IMG/VR virus record: IMGVR_UViG_3300044225_002878
Coordinates: 1 to 43,765 of that record
Reading direction: 5' to 3' (one strand)
Length of the DNA stretch: 43,765 bases
From: a virus
Made by a program: the position numbers and the translations under genes. This document shows, piece after piece, positions 17,155 to 24,451 of the stretch; position 1 is the stretch's first letter; each line of letters starts with the position of its first letter. Under the pieces are notes generated by a model. The model worked only from the letters and a program-made list of their open reading frames with translations, did not search any database and was not told the DNA's origin.

Positions 17155-17742
17155 TTAAATCATATAATCTGTAACAGGTGTATACCAATCCCAATTTTTT
17201 TCTATTGGTTTTTTATCTTTTACTTTTTCAAAATTGTTTAGTCCTAACTCTGCTTTATCAGATGTCATATAATAATGATAACCCATACCAAGTTTTTGTT
17301 CATAGTATGGTGTATCGCTTCTATCTCTACCATCATAAACTAATTTAATTAAATCATCGTATTTATTTTTATCATCTAATAAAATTATACCACCTCTATC
17401 TGTAGATAAATGTTTTCTTTTAAAAAAACTTAAACACATCAAAGTGCCTGACACATAACCATTTCTTTTCCAATAAACAGCCGCATCAATTACTTTATTA
17501 GTTAAGTGATGATACCCAATCCATTTTTCATCAGTGAATTCATATTTCCAACCATTTTTTATTATCATATATGGCACTGAAACATAAGTATGTTTAGGTA
17601 TCTTTATATTTGCATAGTCTGTAATTCTAATAGAGAGTTCTAGTGCATTCGTACAACAATCAGTGGCGACTGCATATGGAGCACCAAAAAAATTTGCAAT
17701 TGTTTTTTCAAACTTATCTACTGATTCATATTCTTTGTTCAT
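17155..17742 (-). CDS. Short DegT/DnrJ/EryC1/StrS-family aminotransferase-like protein
   Basis: 195 residues, about half of a normal DegT-family sugar aminotransferase (about 370). FFGAPYAVATDCCTNALELS at 18-37 matches the cofactor phosphate-binding start, IPKHTYVSVP at 48-57 is the typical second motif, and LSFFKRKHLSTDRGG has K110 at the PLP-lysine position (SFHxxKxLxxGEGG in the family). The C-terminal small domain is missing or replaced by about 70 residues ending WYTPVTDYMI. No frameshift remnant follows, so it looks like a stable compact form. ATGA overlap with gp44. Likely role: amination of a nucleotide-linked sugar. Confidence 0.75.
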   Translation of the reverse strand: MNKEYESVDKFEKTIANFFGAPYAVATDCCTNALELSIRITDYANIKIPKHTYVSVPYMIIKNGWKYEFTDEKWIGYHHLTNKVIDAAVYWKRNGYVSGTLMCLSFFKRKHLSTDRGGIILLDDKNKYDDLIKLVYDGRDRSDTPYYEQKLGMGYHYYMTSDKAELGLNNFEKVKDKKPIEKNWDWYTPVTDYMI

Positions 17743-18674
17743 TTAAATTTTACCTGAGACATAAGTTCAGTCATACATGCTAAAAGATTAATCTCTTGAT
17801 CAGCAACAAATGCCGATTTATATTGATAATCACCAAGTATCACGACTGCATGTGGTATTGTCGAATGATCAATAGTATCATACAATGAATCATAGATTGA
17901 TCTGATTATTCTACTAGAGTCATTATCAAGATTATTTACAATCCATTTACGAACATTTGTAAACTCTTTGTTCTTGATAAATGACATCAACTCTTTTATG
18001 TTTTCATTACTAATATTAATTAAAATACCTGCATCTATTTGACCAGAAGCCGAATATCTTTGTAACTCATTTAAAACTCTACGCCAATCGGGAAAATGTG
18101 CAGTGATTAATTCTGCAACGGCAGGTGGATTGAATGATATCTTTTCATCTTTTAATATATCAAGAACTCTTTTATAAAATTGATCTGCAAGTTTTACTCT
18201 CTCACCATTCCTTATAGTAAAATCAATATTAGAACATCTTGATTGTAAAGGATCAATCAATCTATTTTTGTAATTACAAGTAAGAATGAAACCACAGTTT
18301 TTGTGAAACTCTTCCATGAAACCACGAAGAGCAGGTTGTGTTGATTGTGGATTTAAATAATCTGCCTCATCTAGAATAATATATTTTCTACCGCCTTCTA
18401 GAGATACAGTTGATGCAAAGTTTTTTATCTTTGTTCTTAGAACATCAATACCAGATTCTTCAGATCCGTTTATCATCATCCAAGTAGAACCAATCTGTTC
18501 AACCATTGCTTTTGCAATCGTTGTTTTGCCAGTTCCAGCAGAACCTGATAATATTAGATTAGGAATATGTTTGTCTTTGACAAACTCTTGAAATGTATCT
18601 TTTAGTTTCTTAGGTAAAATACAATCTTTAACAGTTTTTGGTCGATACTTCTCAACCCACAGAAATGTATCCAT
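17739..18674 (-). CDS. 44: gp44 clamp-loader ATPase subunit
   Basis: 311 residues, AAA+ RFC/gp44 family. WVEKYRP at the N-terminus, Walker A GSAGTGKT at 44-51, DEAD box at 102-105, and SRC arginine-finger motif at 145-147, followed by the helical collar domain. It hydrolyses ATP to open and load gp45 onto primer-template. Starts three bases after gp45 ends. The stop overlaps the aminotransferase start (ATGA). Confidence 0.97.
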   Translation of the reverse strand: MDTFLWVEKYRPKTVKDCILPKKLKDTFQEFVKDKHIPNLILSGSAGTGKTTIAKAMVEQIGSTWMMINGSEESGIDVLRTKIKNFASTVSLEGGRKYIILDEADYLNPQSTQPALRGFMEEFHKNCGFILTCNYKNRLIDPLQSRCSNIDFTIRNGERVKLADQFYKRVLDILKDEKISFNPPAVAELITAHFPDWRRVLNELQRYSASGQIDAGILINISNENIKELMSFIKNKEFTNVRKWIVNNLDNDSSRIIRSIYDSLYDTIDHSTIPHAVVILGDYQYKSAFVADQEINLLACMTELMSQVKFK

Positions 18675-18676
18675 AC

Positions 18677-19354
18677 TTAAACCTCATAAGTTGATTCAGG
18701 TTCAAGTGCAATCCAATATTCTACGTTATCTGTTTTAGATTTGAAATGACTTATATTTTTAGATGAGATAGACACATCATAAGAACCAGGTAATAGTTTC
18801 AAGTTTTCTACTTTAAAATAGAATTGAAACTTAGCGCCTTGTGAAGATTGATTTATTTCTAATGAAAAATTATTTGCAGTATCATTTTTTTTATCTTTAA
18901 CAGTAAGAAAACTACCACTATCATTTTTTTCAAATACTAAATCGGGTGCTTGTATTACAGATGCAGCCTTTTTAAGTTGATTTAAATCATCACTTGTTAG
19001 TTCAAAAGTAACATCAACTGATGGCATTGTAATCATTTTACTTGGTGTTGTAATTACAGACGGATCAGAGTAAAAGTATTTTAATTTTTGACCTTTACTA
19101 TTCTCCTCTTTAATTAATAAATTATTGTCTTCAAAATCAATTACAGGTTGTTTAAATAAACTTGTTGATGATAAGAATTCATTCAAATCGTAAATAGCAA
19201 TTTGTTTTGGAAAGGTTTCCTCGACACTTGCTTTTGCCACAATGTTTTTCATTGCAGACATTGTTGTTATTGTACTACCTTCTTTAATCATAAGATTCTG
19301 ATTAATTGTTGCGAAGTTTTTTAGTACATTTAAAGTTCCACTATTCAGTTTCAT
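18677..19354 (-). CDS. 45: gp45 sliding clamp
   Basis: 225 residues, matching T4 gp45 length (228). Typical start MKLNSGTLNVLKNFATINQN and a fold of repeated beta-alpha-beta units (SVIQAPDLVFEKND, FKVENLKLLPGSYDV). It forms a trimeric ring for gp43 processivity and also serves as activator of late transcription with gp55 and gp33 in T4. Tails resembling clamp-binding motifs are seen in gp43, gp55 and the PP-loop protein of this window. Confidence 0.95.
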   Translation of the reverse strand: MKLNSGTLNVLKNFATINQNLMIKEGSTITTMSAMKNIVAKASVEETFPKQIAIYDLNEFLSSTSLFKQPVIDFEDNNLLIKEENSKGQKLKYFYSDPSVITTPSKMITMPSVDVTFELTSDDLNQLKKAASVIQAPDLVFEKNDSGSFLTVKDKKNDTANNFSLEINQSSQGAKFQFYFKVENLKLLPGSYDVSISSKNISHFKSKTDNVEYWIALEPESTYEV

Positions 19355-19655
19355 TATTTAACTCCATATCAAGATTGTATAGTGCAATCATACTATAATG
19401 CAAGATTTTAAGCAAGTCATTTCTATTCTTACCATTCTTTTTTCCAAACCTTTGAGCGTATTTCATAATGTTACCAATACAAAATCCCTCACCATGCCCA
19501 CTGTCTAAAATAAATTGTGTTGATTGAAACTTATTTTTTGAATAGTGTTGTTTGTAAGTATCTAAAATATAATCTTGCAATTCTTTTAAATACTTATCTT
19601 CATTGTATGTATATACTTTTTTATCTACAATATCTTTATATGTAAACTCACTCAT
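19341..19655 (-). CDS. DUF3310-family protein
   Basis: 104 residues. The C-terminal half GNIMKYAQRFGKKNGKNRND followed by LLKILHY carries the KY-x-x-R and DLLK-x-x-x-Y pattern of the DUF3310 (SaV-like) family, widespread in phages and often encoded near replication or nucleotide genes. Biochemical role is not established to my knowledge; a nucleotide-related function has been suggested. It overlaps the preceding unknown gene by eight bases and gp45 by 14. Confidence 0.8.
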   Translation of the reverse strand: MSEFTYKDIVDKKVYTYNEDKYLKELQDYILDTYKQHYSKNKFQSTQFILDSGHGEGFCIGNIMKYAQRFGKKNGKNRNDLLKILHYSMIALYNLDMELNNETE

Positions 19656-20265
19656 TATCTTGTGCGATATACTTTCCGTTTACTTCCATGTAATCTTTTA
19701 CATTGTCTTCAATTATTTTAACATAACTTGGATATACAAGTAATATACCTCTTTCACTTTTTACTTTTTCAAAAGTATCAGGTCTTAATGGGTGTTCATC
19801 ATACTTATCACCCCACTGAAATACTGTTTCACCCTTATCATCAAAAGTCATTCTCATTTGAAATACTGAGCCATCTGTGATTGTTATATCTTGTAGTGGT
19901 GTATTATTTTCGTATAAATTAAAATCAATAATTGGTATCGCATCATGTTGATAATTATGTTTGATAAATGATTTAGCAATTGTGTGTAATACGTTTGCTA
20001 AATTTGTTTTGATATCTTCATTGCCGGGTTGAAACATGACACCTCTATTTTCCCATATCTCATTGACAATAGGTTCAGGTATTTCTACACGCATGAAGTG
20101 AGCGGCAATCTTATTTCTTTGTGCTATTTTTAAACCTGCATTAGTATCATCATGTTCTTTATTTGTTTCTGAAATTGTTGTAAGTTTATTAGATTCCTCT
20201 TCGTTTAAAGTTGCTTGACCGCCGTCCTTTAAACCGCCAGGTTGTAAATCAAATACTTTTGCCAT
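19648..20265 (-). CDS. Protein of unknown function at the head of the gp45-gp44 operon
   Basis: 205 residues with a polar N-terminus (MAKVFDLQPGGLKDGG, then acidic, low-complexity to about 45) and a more ordered mixed alpha/beta part (EIPEPIVNEIWENRG, IPIIDFNLYENN, FQMRMTFDD). A strong AAGGAG site sits before ATG 20265. First gene after a terminator and a TTGACA-18-TATATT promoter, so it probably leads the early replication operon. A dioxygenase was considered because of ILLVYPSYVKI, but no HxD motif is present. No family assigned. Confidence 0.75.
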   Translation of the reverse strand: MAKVFDLQPGGLKDGGQATLNEEESNKLTTISETNKEHDDTNAGLKIAQRNKIAAHFMRVEIPEPIVNEIWENRGVMFQPGNEDIKTNLANVLHTIAKSFIKHNYQHDAIPIIDFNLYENNTPLQDITITDGSVFQMRMTFDDKGETVFQWGDKYDEHPLRPDTFEKVKSERGILLVYPSYVKIIEDNVKDYMEVNGKYIAQDNE

Positions 20266-20284
20266 AATAAATCTCCTTGTTAAT

Positions 20285-20314
20285 AATATAAACTAAAAAG
20301 GGGGTTATTGTCAA
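20285..20314 (-). promoter_or_regulatory. Sigma70-like promoter (TTGACA-18-TATATT) for the clamp operon, overlapping a terminator
   Basis: Minus strand TTGACA (20314-20309), 18-base spacer, TATATT (20290-20285), then AACAAGGAG before ATG 20265. The -35 box lies in the apex of the terminator hairpin at 20297-20322, so one 40-base segment can both end the hsp20 transcript and start the next operon. Confidence 0.7.
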
Positions 20315-20322
20315 CCCCCTTT
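20297..20322 (-). terminator. Rho-independent terminator after hsp20
   Basis: Minus strand: AAAGGGGGTT stem, GACAAT loop, AACCCCCTTT stem continuing as a T run. Ten-base-pair stem of which five are G-C, starting eleven bases after the Hsp20 stop codon. Confidence 0.8.
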
Positions 20323-20332
20323 ATTAAAAAAA

Positions 20333-20755
20333 CTATTTAATTTCAATAGTCTTAGGTTTTTTACCCTCAGGCAATATCTTTTCTAATTCAATTGTTAAAA
20401 GACCATCTTTTAACCCTGCGCCATTTACGATCACATCGTCTGCAATTGTAAATGATTTTTTAAAGTATCGTTTAGAAATACCCTTATGGATAAAGTTTTC
20501 ATCTTCGGTTTCTTTTTCTTTTTTACTTTCGATTGTGAGAGTATTATCTGCATAATCGACTTGTATATCGTTTTTGCTAAATCCAGCAACCGCTAATTCC
20601 ACATTATATTTGTAGTCATCAATTTTTACTATATCATATGGTGGATACGTGCTACTGAAATTATTTGATGTTGATAAAGTTTCGAAAGTGTTAAAGACAT
20701 CATCGAAACCAATTGTGAAAGGCCTAAGCCTGTTTAAGAATGTAATATCATTCAT
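20333..20755 (-). CDS. Hsp20/alpha-crystallin small heat-shock protein
   Basis: 140 residues from ATG 20755, chosen for the AAAAAGGAGAAAACT site; the frame extends to 20776 but without support. Alpha-crystallin domain from about residue 40 (YDIVKIDDYKYNVELAVAGF) to GLKDGLLTIEL, and an I-x-I type C-terminal TIEIK. ATP-independent holdase; common in marine T4-like phages, where it may protect phage proteins or aid assembly. Own promoter upstream and terminator downstream, so it is a monocistronic unit. Confidence 0.95.
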   Translation of the reverse strand: MNDITFLNRLRPFTIGFDDVFNTFETLSTSNNFSSTYPPYDIVKIDDYKYNVELAVAGFSKNDIQVDYADNTLTIESKKEKETEDENFIHKGISKRYFKKSFTIADDVIVNGAGLKDGLLTIELEKILPEGKKPKTIEIK

Positions 20756-20811
20756 AGTTTTCTCCTTTTTAAGCAAGTTATATTGAACACCCTTTCGGCA
20801 TGTTCCGTATA

Positions 20812-20841
20812 TTTATATGGGAATTAAATTTCAAAAGTCAA
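20812..20841 (-). promoter_or_regulatory. Promoter for hsp20: TTGACT-18-TATAAA with overlapping TATAAATA late motif
   Basis: Minus strand TTGACT (20841-20836), 18-base spacer, TATAAA (20817-20812). The -10 box is also the start of a perfect T4 late octamer TATAAATA (20817-20810), so hsp20 could be read by host sigma factor early and by gp55 late. Preceded by GGGGG as at the 20.3 kb promoter. Confidence 0.6.
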
Positions 20842-20856
20842 CCCCCAAAGTTTTTT

Positions 20857-20934
20857 TGGCGGGAGCGAAGGGGTTCGAACCCTCGACCTCCTGCGTGACA
20901 GGCAGGCGTTCTAACCAAACTGAACTACACCCCC
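20857..20934 (-). tRNA. tRNA-Asp (GTC), CCA encoded
   Basis: 78 bases including the genomic CCA. Acceptor stem GGGGGTG pairs with CGCTCCC (two G-T wobbles), discriminator G as expected for Asp, D arm GTTC...GAAC, anticodon arm CCTGC-CTGTCAC-GCAGG with anticodon GTC, T arm GAGGG-TTCGAAC-CCCTT. All arms close. It begins 14 bases after the MoxR stop, so it is probably processed from that transcript. The only tRNA I find in the window. Confidence 0.97.
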
Positions 20935-20948
20935 TACAAAACTTTTTT

Positions 20949-22109
20949 TTATTCTTCATCGACCACTTCGTCTTGTTCGACTTCATTCTCTACGGCAGGA
21001 GCAGATACATCCACTCCAGCATCAATCTTTGAATAAAGATTTAAGAATGACTCTTTGGTGTCATCATCAAATCTTGCAACACAAAGGTCAATCGCTTTCA
21101 CTTTGTCTTTGAAGATTGAATATGCCTTGACAACGTGATCAAGTCTTCTGGTAGAGATGATCTCATCAACTCCACCTTCGTAAAAGGTTTTTCTAATAAC
21201 CTCTGCCCAAGTCACTAAGTTATCTGCAAACTTCTCATCGACTTTGCCATACTTGTTCATAGAACCGATGACAATCTTTCCCTCGACTCTTTTGTCTGCA
21301 TAAGGTTGTTCGATAGTGATTGCAAATCTTTCTAGAAATGCTTCGTTAAGAACATTTGTTCCGATAAATCTACCGTCTTCAGAACCTTTACCTTTAGTGT
21401 TGGCAGTCGCCATCACATTGAATCCTTGTTTAGGTGTCACCCACTTGTTTACTTTTTTAAGATAAACACCCTTGCCTTCTAAGACAGGTTGTAAACACAT
21501 AAGTTTATTTGAACCTAAGTCACACTCATCAAGTAAAAGAGTACAACCTCTTTCCATTGCATCGATAACAGGCCCAGGTACAAACTTTGTCTCACCGTTA
21601 ACGAGTCTGAAACCACCGAGTAAATCGTCTTCGTCTGTTTCAATAGTGATGTTAACTCTGATTAGTTCTTTTTTTAACTCTGCATGAATCTGTTCGATCA
21701 TCAAAGTTTTACCGTTACCAGATAGACCAGTAACAAATACTGGGTAGAACATACCAGATTTAGAAATCTGTTTGATAGTATTGTAATGACCCCAAGGAAC
21801 AAAACCCTCGAACTTTGAAGGAATTAAGTTTTGAACTTCGAATGCATTAGCAATTAAATTTATTGAAGTCTGTTCAGGTGTCTGAACAGGTTGAATAGGT
21901 TTACTCACAACTTGAGTAACCTCTGATTCTTCGGTAGGTAACTGATACTTACCATGACCACATTTGTACTGTGGTTTCTTTAACCAAGAAGGATTGTTAA
22001 ATCCATTCTTAGATGCGAACTCATTAATCTCAAATCTAGAGACTACGGCACCTTCGCCATATTCTTTAGACATCGCATTAACGAACTCTTGTTTTTTAGG
22101 TGTTAACAT
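20949..22109 (-). CDS. MoxR/CobS-like AAA+ ATPase
   Basis: 386 residues. Walker A GLSGNGKT at 128-135, Walker B LLLDECD with D194/E195, sensor-1 region NVMATANTKG and FLERF arginine-finger segment; the AAA_5/MoxR subgroup that includes CobS. An N-terminal DNA- or lid-like region contains CGHGKYQLP at 50-58. The tail is acidic (EQDEVVDEE). CobS naming in marine phages is common, but the partner downstream in the pathway is the VWA protein encoded just upstream, so a MoxR/VWA remodelling or chelatase-like machine is the better reading. SD AGAGG before ATG 22109; own promoter in the 71-base gap. Confidence 0.9.
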   Translation of the reverse strand: MLTPKKQEFVNAMSKEYGEGAVVSRFEINEFASKNGFNNPSWLKKPQYKCGHGKYQLPTEESEVTQVVSKPIQPVQTPEQTSINLIANAFEVQNLIPSKFEGFVPWGHYNTIKQISKSGMFYPVFVTGLSGNGKTLMIEQIHAELKKELIRVNITIETDEDDLLGGFRLVNGETKFVPGPVIDAMERGCTLLLDECDLGSNKLMCLQPVLEGKGVYLKKVNKWVTPKQGFNVMATANTKGKGSEDGRFIGTNVLNEAFLERFAITIEQPYADKRVEGKIVIGSMNKYGKVDEKFADNLVTWAEVIRKTFYEGGVDEIISTRRLDHVVKAYSIFKDKVKAIDLCVARFDDDTKESFLNLYSKIDAGVDVSAPAVENEVEQDEVVDEE

Positions 22110-22142
22110 AATATATACCTCTCTTTTTCAACATCTAATTAT

Positions 22143-22172
22143 ATAATATCAGGTAATCTGATATATTGTCAA
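22143..22172 (-). promoter_or_regulatory. Sigma70-like promoter (TTGACA-18-TATTAT) before MoxR gene
   Basis: Minus strand perfect TTGACA (22172-22167), 18-base spacer, TATTAT (22148-22143), followed by a 33-base leader with AGAGG. A short palindrome GCCTAA-A-TTAGGC straddles the VWA stop codon and abuts the -35 box, a possible operator or weak hairpin. Confidence 0.65.
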
Positions 22173-22180
22173 GGCCTAAT

Positions 22181-24382
22181 TTAGGCAACTTTTTCAATGA
22201 ATTTATTCAATAATTGTCTATTCAAAGTCTTTTTCTGAGCAAATTTTAAGAACTCCCTTGCCATTCCAGCCGCTCTTGCACCCTTTTTGAATGTCAATTC
22301 TTGTTCTTCATCGGTCTCTCTTGGACCTCTTGGTAATATGTAATACTCATCAAATCCAGCGACTTTTGATATCGCAACTTTCTTCTCTCTTAATTCTTTT
22401 TGTACCGCAACAATCTTCTCTTTATCACTATACTCACTTAATCCAAATTTTCTACAAATATCTCTAAGAGGTACTCTACCTTGTTTACCAGTACCCGATA
22501 CATAGAAACCTGTTATTGAAATATTAGGTAACTGAAGTCTCACAAATTTTAAGAAAGACTCAGTATGATAGTATTCAAGTTTAGTTTGAACTTTAGTATC
22601 TGAACACTGAATATATAAGTCTTTACCAAAATCACCATAAGTTAATTGTTTACTGAGTTCTTTGTCACCATTACTCCAAAAATTTGATCTTTGTGAAAAT
22701 ACACTTTCATGATGATGACTCTCACCATCAGTTAGGATAACCATATTTAATTTTTGTACTTTGTGTTTCTCTTGAAATCTTTTAACGACTCTGTATGTAG
22801 TTAATAAAGCAGTGTTTAATGGTGTACCACCAAGATTGTATTTTCTAGGAACATAAGTAGAAAATATATGATTTGGGTCATATATATTAGTATCACGTAC
22901 CCATTCTTTAGTGAAACCTAATAAATTAGTCATCATTGTTTGAGTCTGTTGTTTTGTTTGATCACTTGAAAAGAATTCAAGTAAACGTAAATATTGAAAG
23001 TTATGATCACCAACAACTTCGTCTTGAATCTCATTGAGTGAACTTGTATGAATACGATCTGTAAATGCAAGAACTTGATAAGGTATCTTTACTCTCTGAC
23101 AAAACCAAATTAGATTGAATAACTGTATCAAAGTAAATCTCATGTTATCTGCCATTGAACCAGACCAATCAAGATACATGATCATACCATGATTAGTCGC
23201 TCCAGGCAAAGTAGTCATTTTTGCAAATAAGTCTTCGTCAAATTTATAGTTGTGTAATTTAGTCATATCAAGAGAACCAGTCTTGGAAGTAGATGCTCTT
23301 TTGTATTGATCAGCAGACTTTTTCATTTCAAACTCTTTGACCATATATTGAACAACTTTTTTGTTATCATTAAAAACTTTTTTATAGTCTTCATGTATTA
23401 GAGCATCAAATGCCTCATTATGTTTATTTGTATATGTTTCTATTAAATCGTCAGCAATCTCTTTGTGAGAATAGATTAATTTATTTAAGTTTAATTTTTT
23501 AGGTGTTTGAGTATAGATTCTATCTTTTGCATCAGTATCATTGTTTTTGTTCATGGCATCTTGATATGCTTTATCAGTAGATGATTTAAGCTCGCCATCA
23601 TTTCCTAGACCTGCACCTTGTGATCCTACATTGTTTGAATCATCTTTTGACTCTTCCTCACCACTATCAGACTCAGATGCACCCTCATCAATTTTTTCTT
23701 CAGACTCTTCTGAACCCTCTGAACTTTGAACTTGTTCTTGACCTTCACTTGACTCTGATTGATCTGATTGAGATTGACTACCAGTTTCTTCTTGTTCTTG
23801 ATCGCCTGACTGATCTTGTTGATCATCACCATCTTGATCTTTTTGTTGTTCTTTGTGATACTGAGATAATCTTGCGGCAAGTGATATCACGTCTTCAACA
23901 CTTTTTAAAGTATCAACTTCGTCAATAAATTTTTGTTCTTCTTCATTTACATTACCAATAAGACCAGTTTTGTAAAAGATATTAATCTTATCAATAATAT
24001 TTAATTTAGATAAATCTTTATCTTTTAATTTGAAGAAGTCACCTTCTACTAATTCTTTGTAACCTTGTTTGAAATTTTTTACTGAACCAGGGTATTTCTT
24101 TTGAAACATTTTCTCAATACGAGCATCCTCTAAAACATTGATAACAGAATGATTAATACCTTGATGAACACCTCTCTCTAATAAATCCATAGGTGTATAT
24201 AATGCATGACCAACTTCATGACAAACAAACATGTCATAAACATCATTACTAATTTCTTCTTTGAATATAGGTAAAACTAACTCTCTTGTTTCAACATTAA
24301 ATGAAGCAGTATCTGCTTTTTTGTGAACAACGTTAATATTCTCTTCAGAGAGAAGTCTTGCGATAGTTGATTTTTTAGTCAT
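22181..24382 (-). CDS. VWA-domain protein with HExGH metallopeptidase-like motif (CobT-like), partner of the MoxR ATPase
   Basis: 733 residues. N-terminal domain with HEVGH at 55-59 and LEDARIE at 84-90, the HExxH plus downstream acidic ligand arrangement of zinc peptidases; this part resembles virus-encoded CobT/peptidase proteins. Residues about 180-255 are a very acidic Gln/Ser/Glu linker. The C-terminal VWA domain has the MIDAS DWSGS at 405-409, T in NLGGTPLNTA and D in ILTDGE. CobT and related proteins pair with CobS/MoxR ATPases, and here the two genes are adjacent with the ATPase second. Target unknown; proteolytic activity is inferred from the motif. Confidence 0.88.
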   Translation of the reverse strand: MTKKSTIARLLSEENINVVHKKADTASFNVETRELVLPIFKEEISNDVYDMFVCHEVGHALYTPMDLLERGVHQGINHSVINVLEDARIEKMFQKKYPGSVKNFKQGYKELVEGDFFKLKDKDLSKLNIIDKINIFYKTGLIGNVNEEEQKFIDEVDTLKSVEDVISLAARLSQYHKEQQKDQDGDDQQDQSGDQEQEETGSQSQSDQSESSEGQEQVQSSEGSEESEEKIDEGASESDSGEEESKDDSNNVGSQGAGLGNDGELKSSTDKAYQDAMNKNNDTDAKDRIYTQTPKKLNLNKLIYSHKEIADDLIETYTNKHNEAFDALIHEDYKKVFNDNKKVVQYMVKEFEMKKSADQYKRASTSKTGSLDMTKLHNYKFDEDLFAKMTTLPGATNHGMIMYLDWSGSMADNMRFTLIQLFNLIWFCQRVKIPYQVLAFTDRIHTSSLNEIQDEVVGDHNFQYLRLLEFFSSDQTKQQTQTMMTNLLGFTKEWVRDTNIYDPNHIFSTYVPRKYNLGGTPLNTALLTTYRVVKRFQEKHKVQKLNMVILTDGESHHHESVFSQRSNFWSNGDKELSKQLTYGDFGKDLYIQCSDTKVQTKLEYYHTESFLKFVRLQLPNISITGFYVSGTGKQGRVPLRDICRKFGLSEYSDKEKIVAVQKELREKKVAISKVAGFDEYYILPRGPRETDEEQELTFKKGARAAGMAREFLKFAQKKTLNRQLLNKFIEKVA

Positions 24383-24409
24383 TGTGGTATTTCCTCATCA
24401 TCTATATTC

Positions 24410-24439
24410 ATAATGACAGGTCACCCACAGGGTTGTCAA
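24410..24439 (-). promoter_or_regulatory. Sigma70-like promoter (TTGACA-18-CATTAT) before VWA gene
   Basis: Minus strand TTGACA (24439-24434), 18-base spacer, CATTAT (24415-24410), then leader with GAGG before ATG 24382. The spacer holds ACCC-TGT-GGGT, and TGACA...TGTCA forms a wider inverted repeat over the promoter, suggesting a possible operator. Confidence 0.55.
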
Positions 24440-24451
24440 GGGTTAATTAGG

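Noticed and set aside
19648-20265. 2-oxoglutarate dioxygenase reading of the 205-residue protein
   Set aside because: No HxD...H iron-binding motif can be found.
23620-23928. Open frames on both strands over the acidic linker of the VWA protein
   Set aside because: They arise from the repetitive Gln/Ser/Glu codons of the linker; no ribosome site and the main frame has clear domains.
20949-24382. Cobalamin biosynthesis role for the CobS/CobT-like pair
   Set aside because: No CobN or other cobalamin gene is present, and MoxR/VWA pairs have many other roles; kept only as a family resemblance.
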